This document shows positions 6,736 through 13,419 of a stretch of DNA of 15,610 nucleotides, in pieces. The position numbers were made by a program, and so were the translations under genes. Numbering within the stretch: the stretch's first letter is position 1; every line of letters begins with the position of its first letter. Below the pieces are notes generated by a model, which saw only the letters and a program-made list of their open reading frames with translations, made no database searches and was not told the origin of the DNA. The stretch comes from an uncultured Eubacteriales bacterium (GTDB lineage Bacteria > Bacillota_A > Clostridia > Lachnospirales > Lachnospiraceae), in contig CADCPV010000271.1 in assembly GCA_902803345.1 (NCBI GenBank), forward strand, positions 1 through 15,610. The letters are read 5' to 3'.

Positions 6736-7248
6736 TTATTTTGCCGGCTTCGGTGCCAGCACAATGCTCATGTTCCTGCCTTCCATCTTGGCCGGCTTGT
6801 CGACGTTTGCGATGTCCGCAAGCGTCGCTGCAAACTCATCCAGCACACCCTTGGTCTGGTTGATGTGGGCCATCTCACGGCCGCGGAAACGAAGCGTCAC
6901 CTTGACGCGGTTCCCCTTCTCCAGGAACTTTCTTGCATTGTTGGATTTTGTGTTCAGATCGTTGGTGTCAATATTCGGAGAAAAACGGATCTCCTTCACT
7001 TCAACGATTTTCTGTTTCTTTTTCGCATCCTTCTCACGGCGTGCCTGCTCATAACGGTATTTGTTGTAGTCGACGATTCTGCAGACGGGCGGTTTCGCCG
7101 TCGGTGCGATCAGAATGAGATCCAGCTCCTGCTCTTCGGCTTTCTGAAGTGCTTCTTCAATGCCCATGATTCCGAGCTGTTCACCGGTACTGCTGATAAC
7201 ACGAACTTCGGGTACTCTGATCTGTTCGTTAATCAATACTTCGCTAAT
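6736..7248 (-). CDS. infC: Translation initiation factor IF-3 (ATT start)
   Basis: IF-3 binds the 30S subunit, blocks premature joining of the 50S subunit and checks start-codon/initiator tRNA pairing. The 170-residue product begins (f)MSEVLINEQIRVPEVRVI and has the N-domain motif PPVCRIVDYNKYRYEQARREK (53-73), a lysine-rich linker (75-80) and a C-domain with KVTLRFRGREMAH and KMEGRNMSIVLAP. The start is an ATT codon at 7248-7246. GGGAGGT lies 6 bases upstream, and the following residues align with other IF-3 N-termini. In-frame ATGs at 7287 and 7275 lack a ribosome binding site and would add 9-13 untypical residues. A rare start allows IF-3 to limit its own synthesis by rejecting non-canonical codons. 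The gene has its own promoter and an attenuator. Confidence 0.96.
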   Translation of the reverse strand: MSEVLINEQIRVPEVRVISSTGEQLGIMGIEEALQKAEEQELDLILIAPTAKPPVCRIVDYNKYRYEQARREKDAKKKQKIVEVKEIRFSPNIDTNDLNTKSNNARKFLEKGNRVKVTLRFRGREMAHINQTKGVLDEFAATLADIANVDKPAKMEGRNMSIVLAPKPAK

Positions 7249-7254
7249 GGTCTT

Positions 7255-7261
7255 ACCTCCC
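7255..7261 (-). promoter_or_regulatory. Ribosome binding site that fixes the ATT start of infC
   Basis: GGGAGGT on the minus strand is 6 bases before the ATT codon at 7248. No comparable site precedes the in-frame ATGs further upstream, so this site decides the start. Confidence 0.85.
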
Positions 7262-7327
7262 AAATATAAATCCATGCGTCTGAACATTGGTTTCGAACAA
7301 GCAGGCCGGGCTTTCCAGCTTCAGATC

Positions 7328-7367
7328 AAAAAAGAAGCGGATTTCCCATGACAAGAGAATCCGCTTC
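7328..7367 (-). terminator. Intrinsic terminator (attenuator) in the infC leader
   Basis: GAAGCGGATT (7367-7358) pairs perfectly with AATCCGCTTC (7343-7334), a 10-bp stem with a 14-base loop, followed at once by TTTTTT on the minus strand. It lies about 80 bases before the infC start and after the promoter. It must therefore be conditional or leaky: an attenuator, not an operon end. Confidence 0.85.
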
Positions 7368-7368
7368 A

Positions 7369-7480
7369 TCTCTGAAACAGGCATACAGAATACACCCGTA
7401 ATCTTTATCAGAAACCTTTTCGCTGCCGCATATCCGACGCTTGAGGTGAGAGGAATCTCTGCTTGTCCATGTTTGCAACA
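7369..7480 (-). ncRNA. infC-rpmI-rplT leader RNA upstream of the attenuator (L20-leader-like)
   Basis: The leader between the promoter and the attenuator stem contains GAGA/TCTC and TCTGA/TCAGA short helices and the segment AAGCGTCGGAT (7442-7432). That segment could pair with ATCCGCTT of the terminator's 3' arm (GTC bulged out) and so act as an antiterminator. In Bacillus subtilis the corresponding leader is controlled by L20 through attenuation. I infer the same class here from position and attenuator; I did not verify the L20-leader consensus fold. Confidence 0.55.
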
Positions 7481-7485
7481 TGTAA

Positions 7486-7514
7486 ATACTATCACAGCCT
7501 GAGTACTTTGTCAA
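7486..7514 (-). promoter_or_regulatory. Sigma-A-type promoter of infC-rpmI-rplT
   Basis: A perfect -35 TTGACA (7514-7509) is followed after 17 bases by TAGTAT (7491-7486) on the minus strand. It lies 12 bases after the stop of the zinc-ribbon gene, giving a leader of roughly 230 bases before infC. Confidence 0.88.
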
Positions 7515-7526
7515 GCTGTTTTTAAA

Positions 7527-8108
7527 TTAATATAAAATATCGCTCCAGTCAGCATTTCCGAGTGCTGCCATAACGATCAGCACAATGATAATGATGAACC
7601 AGAGAATGGTCATCAGGATACCGACGATCAAGCCGGCCTTTGCAAGGCCGTTGCCGACTTTCGCCTTGCCGAACAGATCGCCGAACTGTGCACGGTAGTT
7701 CTTTGCTTTGCCCTTGCCAATCGCGGAAACGATGATGCCGACGATACTGATCATATACGGAAGGAATGCGGTAGCAAGGCCGACAATGCCAAGGATCAGG
7801 ATCGGGGTGGAAGCGCCGCCGTCATCAACAGTTGCTTTCACGGGCTGCGGAGCCGGTTCCTGATAAATATTGTTGTAAACCGGTGCCGGATCCTGGTAAA
7901 CGGGGGTCGGGTCCTGATAGACCGGGGTCGGATCCTGGTAAACAGGCTGCGGATTTACGACCGGAGTCGGATCCTGGTAAACGGGCTGCGGAGCCGGTTC
8001 CTGATAGACGGGCTGCGGAGCTGGAGCTGCAGCCTGCATCGGATTACCGCAGGTAGGGCAGAACTTGATGCCGTCCGGCACCTGAGAACCACATTTGGGA
8101 CAGAACAT
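7527..8108 (-). CDS. Zinc-ribbon membrane protein with PVYQDPTP-type repeats
   Basis: This 193-residue protein has no known specific role. Residues 2-21 form a zinc ribbon with two CPxCG knuckles (C3/C6 and C17/C20). Residues 29-90 are a low-complexity Pro/Gln/Tyr tract of about eight PVYQ[DE]P[TA]P-like units. Residues 102-130 and 158-183 are two hydrophobic segments separated by a basic loop (GKGKAKNYRAQFGDLFGKAK). The layout of cytoplasmic zinc ribbon, flexible linker and C-terminal membrane part is common among small Clostridia proteins. The ATG at 8108 is preceded by AGGAAG. It is 108 bases after the second hydrolase gene; no clear promoter or terminator was seen in that gap. No terminator separates it from infC either, so read-through is possible. 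Confidence 0.85.
   Translation of the reverse strand: MFCPKCGSQVPDGIKFCPTCGNPMQAAAPAPQPVYQEPAPQPVYQDPTPVVNPQPVYQDPTPVYQDPTPVYQDPAPVYNNIYQEPAPQPVKATVDDGGASTPILILGIVGLATAFLPYMISIVGIIVSAIGKGKAKNYRAQFGDLFGKAKVGNGLAKAGLIVGILMTILWFIIIIVLIVMAALGNADWSDILY
7839..8024 (-). repeat. Coding repeat tract (PVYQDPTP units) in the zinc-ribbon gene
   Basis: About 21-base units encoding PVYQDPT recur at the DNA level, with near-identical CAGGATCC/CAGGACCC cores, and are interrupted by longer EPAPQPVYQ units. Such a tract can change copy number by slippage without a frameshift, because the unit is a multiple of three. Confidence 0.75.
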
Positions 8109-8216
8109 ATTCGTACTTCCTTTCTTCCGCCGGTTTCAGGCGAAAATGATATAGATAGATATGATACGGCGCCGGGCACTCAGGCTGAGGTCCTGCGTTC
8201 CTAAAAATTTATTTTA

Positions 8217-9176
8217 CTACAGACCGACCACTTCCGTCAAGTATGATTTGATGCTCGCATCGTAATATTCCGGATCGACGATCCGAAGTTTACTGTGATA
8301 CCCGTGCTCGAACCAGACAAAGCGCTTCGGCGCGGTACAGTCCGCTGCAATTTTGACCGTCTTCTCGGGGAGCGAGAAGCAGTCCTCCTTGCTGTGAATA
8401 AAAAGAATCGGTTTTTTCAGGTCATGAATCCGCTTGTAGGGGCCGTCAAATACGACATCCGCGCCGGAAAAGATCCGAAGAAGCAGGGCCTCCTCCTGCG
8501 GGACGGGGAATTCCATTTTGTGGCCGAGTTCCTTCATATGCGTGATAAAGGTATCGTAAAAGCGCGTGTACATGCCGTCCGCTACCATACATTTCACGTA
8601 ATCCGGGCATTCCGGCGCGGTGATCGCAAACAGTGCGCAGGAACTGCCGATACAGATGCCGTGCAGCACAATCTCTTCGATGCCGTAGCTTTCGTGAAGG
8701 AAGCGGCACCAGGCAAGGACATCCCGGTATTCCCGGTACCCGAGAGAATTCACATGCCCGTCGGAAAGTCCGTGGGCGCGGTTGTCATAGGTCAGGATGT
8801 TGTAGCCTGCGTCCCGGTAGGGTTCGGCAAAGTAACAGCCGTAGAGGCAGGTCTCCATGCGCCCGGGCAGGATCAGGACGGCTCTTTTGTGGCCGAAATC
8901 ATAGTACTCGCCGTAGAGGTTCAGGCGCTCATTGATAATATGAACATCCTTTTTGACATCGAGGTGCTGCGCTCTCCACTCCTGTCCCTGACGGAACATT
9001 TCCATATAAATCGGTTCGTCCATCGAAGGCCCGCGCTGCCATTTTTTCTTGGTCGCACGGGTCAGCGTGACGAAATAGACCCCGTTTGCAATGACTAAAG
9101 TCGGCGCTACAAAGAAGACCACCACAGCAGCCAGAATCATCAGCAGTATAAAGAGCCATAGCGGCATTCCGCCCAT
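8217..9176 (-). CDS. Membrane-anchored alpha/beta hydrolase with Cys in the nucleophile position
   Basis: This 319-residue alpha/beta-hydrolase-fold protein has an N-terminal membrane anchor (about residues 5-30). The core follows: LILPGRME with the oxyanion-region Gly, TYDNRAHGLSDG (129-140), the nucleophile elbow HGICIGSS with Cys175 where most relatives have Ser, the acid candidate Asp265 (HSKEDCF) and His294 (EHGYHSK). TGT encodes the Cys unambiguously. A Cys nucleophile is known in dienelactone hydrolases, so activity is possible but the substrate is unknown. The ATG at 9176 is chosen because GGAGG lies 5 bases upstream; a longer frame from 9266 would overlap the kinase gene by over 70 bases. 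It lies 17 bases after fakA, so it is in that operon. It shares fold and anchor with the hydrolase at 13420-14367. Confidence 0.88.
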   Translation of the reverse strand: MGGMPLWLFILLMILAAVVVFFVAPTLVIANGVYFVTLTRATKKKWQRGPSMDEPIYMEMFRQGQEWRAQHLDVKKDVHIINERLNLYGEYYDFGHKRAVLILPGRMETCLYGCYFAEPYRDAGYNILTYDNRAHGLSDGHVNSLGYREYRDVLAWCRFLHESYGIEEIVLHGICIGSSCALFAITAPECPDYVKCMVADGMYTRFYDTFITHMKELGHKMEFPVPQEEALLLRIFSGADVVFDGPYKRIHDLKKPILFIHSKEDCFSLPEKTVKIAADCTAPKRFVWFEHGYHSKLRIVDPEYYDASIKSYLTEVVGL

Positions 9177-9193
9177 GCAGTCCTCCGTTTCGT

Positions 9194-10846
9194 TCAGCTG
9201 ATGCCGACAAGCCAGCTGTATACCGGCTGTCCGCCGTCCATAAAGGTCACTTCCGCGAAGGGACAAAGATCGCTGATCCTGGCCTCAATCTCATCCTTCA
9301 GCGATTCATCCACGTCGCAGCCGACGAAAATCAGGCAGTTTTCCTTGTCTTCAATCCCCTCGATCTGCTGCATGGCTTCCATAATCGCATCGGGGAAGTC
9401 TCCGCCGGCCGTCACAACTTCTCCGTTCAGAAGGCCGATCACTTCGCCCTCCCGGCAGGAGATTCCGTTCGCCTGGTAATCGCGGGTCGCACGGGTCACA
9501 GCGACAGTCTGCAGTGCTTCCATTCCGTTCTGCATCGAACGGATCCGTTTCTGGATATCCGTCGAATCCTGGATATCCATTGCGATTGTGTAGTAACCCT
9601 GCACTGTGCTGACTGTCGGGAGCACCGTCACCGGAACGCCCTTGTACAGCTTGGTTGCCTGTTCCGCTGCGAGACGGATGTTTTTGTTGTTGGGAAGCAC
9701 GACAATGTGGTCGCAGTCCAGTTTTGAGAAGGCGTCCAGGAATTCCTTCGAGGAGGTATTCATGGTCGCGCCGCCCTCTAAAACACAGTCACAGCCGAGC
9801 TCCTCATAGGTCTTCCGCATTCCGGCCCCGTTCGTGACCGCGACAATCGAAAGCACCTTGTGCTCGGTCTTTTTCACGACAACCGTATCATGTTCATTGT
9901 GCTGGATCTGCATGTTGTCGATCTTCATGCTGATGAATTCGCCGTATTCCTGCGCCGCGCGGATGATCCGGTGCGGCTTCATGGAGTGCACGTGCACCTT
10001 GACCCGGCGGTCATTCTGTACAGCCACGATCGAATTTCCGAGCGCAGACAGGTCGTCAATGAACTGGTTCAGCTTGAATTTCTGGTTGTACTGCGCGCCT
10101 TTCATGAGCTGCAGCAAAAATGTCAGGCAGTAGCCGTCCTCAAAGACACTGTTTTCATTGAAAAGGGAATCGTCCACGTTGTCGACGGGAAGCTCCTCTT
10201 CGCCTTCGGAAAGCGCCGGCTTAAACTCCAGTTCCTCGCCGAACAGGTACTTGATCATGCCTTCGACGATCAGGATGTAGCCTAAGGCGCCGGAATCGAC
10301 GACGCCGGCTTCCTTTAAGACCGGCAGCAGCTCCGGCGTATTCATGAGGCTTTTCCGCATCTCCGCCGCATACATGCTGAGGAAAGTGTCGACGGTCGTC
10401 TGGCGCGTAATCTGCGTGCGGATATTTTCCACACCCTCGCGGGATACGGTCAGGATCGTGCCCTCTACCGGCTTCAGGACAGCCGCATAGCCTTCCCGAT
10501 AGCCGCGGATCATCGCATTCCGCATATCTCCGGCATTAATCGAACTGCCTCTTGCGAGTGCAAGATAAATGCCCCGGAAAATCTGGGACAGGATGACGCC
10601 CGAGTTTCCGCGCGCCCCAAGAAGCATGCCGTCGCTGATCCCTTTCAGGTAGGCTCCGACTTGCGGGTCGGATTTTGCGGAACGGATCCCATGTTCCAGC
10701 GTCATGCGCATATTGGTACCGGTGTCGCCGTCCGGCACCGGAAATACATTCAGTTTGTTGACCTCTTCCTCATGCATCTTCAGATTGGCATGGCCGTTCT
10801 TCAGCATTTTCTCGAAATCGGTCCCGTTGATTCTTTTGGCTCTCAT
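9194..10846 (-). CDS. fakA: DAK2-domain fatty acid kinase (FakA/YloV type)
   Basis: This 550-residue protein matches FakA in length and architecture. FakA phosphorylates fatty acids presented by a FakB (DegV-family) protein to acyl phosphates, which PlsX then converts to acyl-ACP. The N-terminal DAK2 kinase domain has VPDGDTGTNM (37-46), whose Asp39 and Asp41 should hold the metals, GARGNSGVILSQ (77-88) and GVVDSGALGY (181-190). A middle domain and a DegV-like C-terminal half follow, ending VTFMDGGQPVYSWLVGIS. The ATG at 10846 has only a weak ribosome binding site (AAGTG), unlike its neighbours, and overlaps by 4 bases (ATGA) the end of an open frame in the preceding spacer. Shared operon membership with a DegV protein supports a kinase/carrier pair. 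The name is confident by family; the physiological fatty acid is unknown. Confidence 0.92.
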   Translation of the reverse strand: MRAKRINGTDFEKMLKNGHANLKMHEEEVNKLNVFPVPDGDTGTNMRMTLEHGIRSAKSDPQVGAYLKGISDGMLLGARGNSGVILSQIFRGIYLALARGSSINAGDMRNAMIRGYREGYAAVLKPVEGTILTVSREGVENIRTQITRQTTVDTFLSMYAAEMRKSLMNTPELLPVLKEAGVVDSGALGYILIVEGMIKYLFGEELEFKPALSEGEEELPVDNVDDSLFNENSVFEDGYCLTFLLQLMKGAQYNQKFKLNQFIDDLSALGNSIVAVQNDRRVKVHVHSMKPHRIIRAAQEYGEFISMKIDNMQIQHNEHDTVVVKKTEHKVLSIVAVTNGAGMRKTYEELGCDCVLEGGATMNTSSKEFLDAFSKLDCDHIVVLPNNKNIRLAAEQATKLYKGVPVTVLPTVSTVQGYYTIAMDIQDSTDIQKRIRSMQNGMEALQTVAVTRATRDYQANGISCREGEVIGLLNGEVVTAGGDFPDAIMEAMQQIEGIEDKENCLIFVGCDVDESLKDEIEARISDLCPFAEVTFMDGGQPVYSWLVGIS

Positions 10847-11077
10847 AGTTTTACACTTTTTATAAAATTAATATCCGGATCGTTTCGCACTTCGTAACCG
10901 TACGCCCACCGCTGACGCGGCAGGTTCCCTCGCGCGCACCGTGCTCCCACGATCCTCCAACATTCCGCACTCTCGTGGGCATAAATTCCCACTCCGTGCT
11001 CCATGTTGGGCGGGTCATTAAGCCATTCTCCCACCAGCAAGCAAGCTTGCGGTGTGAGAAAGCTTTTGACCCTGATA
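10847..11077 (-). other. Structured 231-base spacer between transporter and fakA (possible intergenic repeat or small ORF)
   Basis: This is the only long gap in an otherwise compact operon. It contains a 9-bp hairpin (11054-11032: CACC-GCAAG/CTTGC-t-GGTG), an inverted repeat CCCACGA (10979-10973)/TCGTGGG (10952-10946), a 9-base direct repeat CCGTGCTCC (10939-10947 and 10994-11002, plus sense) and three GTGGGA copies. A frame stays open across it on the minus strand (from a TTG at 11040; Trp- and Arg-rich; stop at 10843 overlapping the fakA ATG), but no ribosome binding site supports translation. I cannot name the element. Confidence 0.5.
11032..11054 (-). other. 9-bp hairpin within the transporter-fakA spacer
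   Basis: CACCGCAAG pairs with CTTGC-t-GGTG around the tetraloop CTTG, with one bulged T, starting 23 bases after the transporter stop. No U-tract follows, so it is not a standard terminator. It may mark one end of the spacer element. Confidence 0.55.
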
Positions 11078-12454
11078 TTACAACTTCTCCTTGCCCATTT
11101 TCACAATCGATCTCGGAAGGATATATGTCAGCAGGAAACCGACAAGCATCGCGATCGCCGAAATCAGCGTCATATATACGATTGCGCCGGAATTCTGGCC
11201 TTCCTTACCCTTCAGCGCCGTCAGCACAACGCCTGTGCCGATGCCGGCCGCAACGCCCGAGAACAGGCCCTGCACCGCGAAATACATCGCGGAGTTCGAG
11301 ATGCCGGTTTTCTTCTCTTCCTCAGCTGCAAGCTCCGCCGGAACGGAGTAGGCAACCGCAAAGAGAGAACCGATCGCAAAGGAGGATAAAAGCCCTGCTA
11401 CAATCGAAAGCACGGTTTTTAAGGTCCCCTGCGGCAGGAAGGAAACGCCGAACATCGAGAGCATCCCGAGTGCAAACATCAGAAGCGTATAGCGGAAGGA
11501 GAAGCCGAAGCCGTGCTTCTTCATCAGCCGGTTGTAAATCAGGAGCGTAAACGGTACCGGCGCGAAAGCGGACATCATGACAAAGATCATGTTCATGCCG
11601 ACATAGCTGAAGTATTCGTTGATGCCGCCCAGGAAAAGCTGCACGCCGAAAGTCATCAGGGAATATACGAACATCCAGATGATGAAAGCCCGGTTTTTGA
11701 AGGTCGCGATCAGGGATTTTACAAGACCGACCGTGCGGAGCGGTTCTTCGGAATCCGCTTCTTCTTCGCCCGCTGCGCGTCTCTTCTCAATATCCTCGGG
11801 AAGCGATGACTTCTCCTTGATCATGAAAAGCGGGATCAGCATGGTGAGAACAATCGGAAGCACCATCAGCGCAACCGGCCGGATATTGATGCCGTTTAAG
11901 AGCGCGCGGACCGCTACGTAGCCGAGGATGAAGTAAACGATGTCGCAGACCGACTTGACATTGCTGATAAAGGTACGGTCCTGCACATTGTCGACGATCT
12001 CCGTGAAGGTTGCGTAGTAGGTAACCATCGTCAGCGTGTAGAAGCTGTAGAAAATGCAGAGCATCACGCCGTAGTAGATCGTATTCACGAGGCTCGCGCC
12101 GGACTTGTCCGGGATCAGCATGAACAGAAGATACGCCGCAACCATCGGCACAAGGCCGATCACAAGAGAGGGTCTTCTGCGGCCGAACCGGGATTTCAGC
12201 CGGTCGGTAAAACTCGCCATCGGAATATCGATGATGCCGTCCAGAATCTTCGCGACCAGTACGAAGACCGCCCAGACGCCGGCGATAACGAGGTCGTGTC
12301 CGGTATAGGTCTGGTAGGGAATCGCCTTTTCGCCGAAGCCGCCTACAAGCAGCGCGCTGCAGATGTAGGAACCCATCATCAGGTTGAGCATGTTGACGCC
12401 CATACCGGAGATGGCATACAGAAGCATCTGCGGCCGTTTTGTCAGTTTTTTCAT
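11078..12454 (-). CDS. GPH (MelB-type) sugar/cation symporter family transporter
   Basis: This 458-residue, roughly 12-helix member of the glycoside-pentoside-hexuronide branch of the MFS is a secondary transporter, usually of sugars with Na+ or H+. The helix-II signature is clear: KILDGIIDIPMASFTDR (69-85) with Asp72 and Asp76 at the spacing of the MelB cation-site Asp55/Asp59, followed by the loop KSRFGRRRPS (87-96). A charged central loop (EKRRAAGEEEADSEEPL) separates the halves. The TAA of the DegV gene is only 10 bases upstream and overlaps the ribosome binding site region (AAGGGGAG), so they share a transcript. The substrate cannot be read from sequence. Its place among fatty-acyl genes is unexpected; a glycolipid-related or glycoside substrate is conceivable but unsupported. 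Confidence 0.9.
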   Translation of the reverse strand: MKKLTKRPQMLLYAISGMGVNMLNLMMGSYICSALLVGGFGEKAIPYQTYTGHDLVIAGVWAVFVLVAKILDGIIDIPMASFTDRLKSRFGRRRPSLVIGLVPMVAAYLLFMLIPDKSGASLVNTIYYGVMLCIFYSFYTLTMVTYYATFTEIVDNVQDRTFISNVKSVCDIVYFILGYVAVRALLNGINIRPVALMVLPIVLTMLIPLFMIKEKSSLPEDIEKRRAAGEEEADSEEPLRTVGLVKSLIATFKNRAFIIWMFVYSLMTFGVQLFLGGINEYFSYVGMNMIFVMMSAFAPVPFTLLIYNRLMKKHGFGFSFRYTLLMFALGMLSMFGVSFLPQGTLKTVLSIVAGLLSSFAIGSLFAVAYSVPAELAAEEEKKTGISNSAMYFAVQGLFSGVAAGIGTGVVLTALKGKEGQNSGAIVYMTLISAIAMLVGFLLTYILPRSIVKMGKEKL

Positions 12455-12464
12455 ATTTCTCCCC

Positions 12465-13403
12465 TTATTTCTGGTTCAGCGCGGCTTCGATGATCGCCTT
12501 CTCCTCCGCCAAATCCTTGCTGATCGGTTTTCCGATGTAGTATGCTGCCATGAGGCCCGGGCCGACGTTGACGCCGCAGGATACATGCACATCCATGATC
12601 CGGACGTCTCTCGGATGGAAGCGCTCCTCAATCATCTGTTTGAAAATGACTGCCTGTTTCATGCGGTCGGTCTGGGCAATGAAAATCACCTGCTCTTCCG
12701 CGTTCTCGATGGTTTTCTCGATATAGGTCAGAAGCGCCGCATAGGCAGCCTTCGCGCCGGATGCCTTGCCGATTACGGTGGTCATGCCGTTGTAGTCAAA
12801 TTCACCGATCGGCTTGACGCCTGCAAGCGTTCCGAAGAAAGCCTTCGCATGCGTGAGACGGCCTTTCTTCGCGACAAAACTGAGGTCATCCAGCCAGCCA
12901 GCCTGATGGAAGCGGCCTTTATTCTCTTCGAGCCATTCAACGACTTCCTCGAGGCTCTTTCCTTCCTGCTGCAGCGCGCCTGCACAGCAGCACATCAGGC
13001 CGAAGCCCGGTCCGAAACGAAGCGAATCCACCATGACGATTTTCGCGTCCGGATATTTTTCCAGCACGATCTTTGCGCCGCTCTGGGCAAAATTGTAGCA
13101 GCCGCTCATGGTCCCCGAGATTGTCATCATGATAATATCTTTTCCGGCTTTCACGGCTTCTTCCATCGCCTGCGCTGACTCATAAACGCTCGGCGGAGCG
13201 GTCTGGAATCCGGCCGGGTTCTTCTTCAGCGCCGAATAGAAGCTTTCCTGGGTGAAGTTCTCGTCCCAGTCAGGCATCACATCGTATTCCCTGCCGTCCG
13301 GCGCATTCACATGGCCCGCCAGGACCGTAATTCCGTACTCCTCCCGCAGATCCTTTGAAAGATCGCAGGTAGAATCAGCCATAATTACATACTCTTTACT
13401 CAT
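12465..13403 (-). CDS. DegV family (FakB-like) fatty-acid-binding protein
   Basis: DegV/FakB proteins bury a fatty acid and present its carboxylate to FakA for phosphorylation. This 312-residue protein is a little longer than the usual 280. It has ADSTCDL (9-15), the conserved QTAPPSVYE (67-75, the TS-P-S region), TISGTMSGCYN (94-104, carboxylate-binding loop), MVDSLRFGPG (124-133) and AKKGRLTHAKAFFGTLAGVKPI (178-199). An insertion rich in acidic and aromatic residues around 36-50 accounts for part of the extra length. The ATG at 13403 is preceded by AGAGGAGG. It lies 16 bases after the upstream hydrolase and 10 bases before the transporter. With fakA two genes downstream, a FakA-FakB pair is the natural reading; fatty acid preference is unknown. 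Confidence 0.93.
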   Translation of the reverse strand: MSKEYVIMADSTCDLSKDLREEYGITVLAGHVNAPDGREYDVMPDWDENFTQESFYSALKKNPAGFQTAPPSVYESAQAMEEAVKAGKDIIMMTISGTMSGCYNFAQSGAKIVLEKYPDAKIVMVDSLRFGPGFGLMCCCAGALQQEGKSLEEVVEWLEENKGRFHQAGWLDDLSFVAKKGRLTHAKAFFGTLAGVKPIGEFDYNGMTTVIGKASGAKAAYAALLTYIEKTIENAEEQVIFIAQTDRMKQAVIFKQMIEERFHPRDVRIMDVHVSCGVNVGPGLMAAYYIGKPISKDLAEEKAIIEAALNQK

Positions 13404-13419
13404 GTTTTTCCTCCTCTTT

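Noticed and set aside
7249..7287. ATG starts at 7287 or 7275 for infC
   Set aside because: Neither has a Shine-Dalgarno sequence, and the added residues do not match IF-3 N-termini; the ATT at 7248 fits on both counts.
7839..8024. CRISPR-like array
   Set aside because: The repeats are contiguous coding units in a zinc-ribbon protein, without spacers of constant length or palindromic repeat ends.
8109..8216. Promoter for the zinc-ribbon gene
   Set aside because: TATCAT and TATATC could serve as -10 boxes, but no acceptable -35 lies 16-18 bases upstream of either, so no promoter is claimed.
9177..9266. N-terminal extension of the Cys-type hydrolase to 9266
   Set aside because: The extension overlaps the end of fakA, has no ribosome binding site and no membrane-anchor logic; the ATG at 9176 has GGAGG at ideal distance and starts directly before the anchor.
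10843..11040. A 65-residue Trp/Arg-rich open frame as a real gene
   Set aside because: It starts at TTG without a ribosome binding site, lies over hairpins and repeats, and matches no family I know. Kept only as part of the unexplained spacer.
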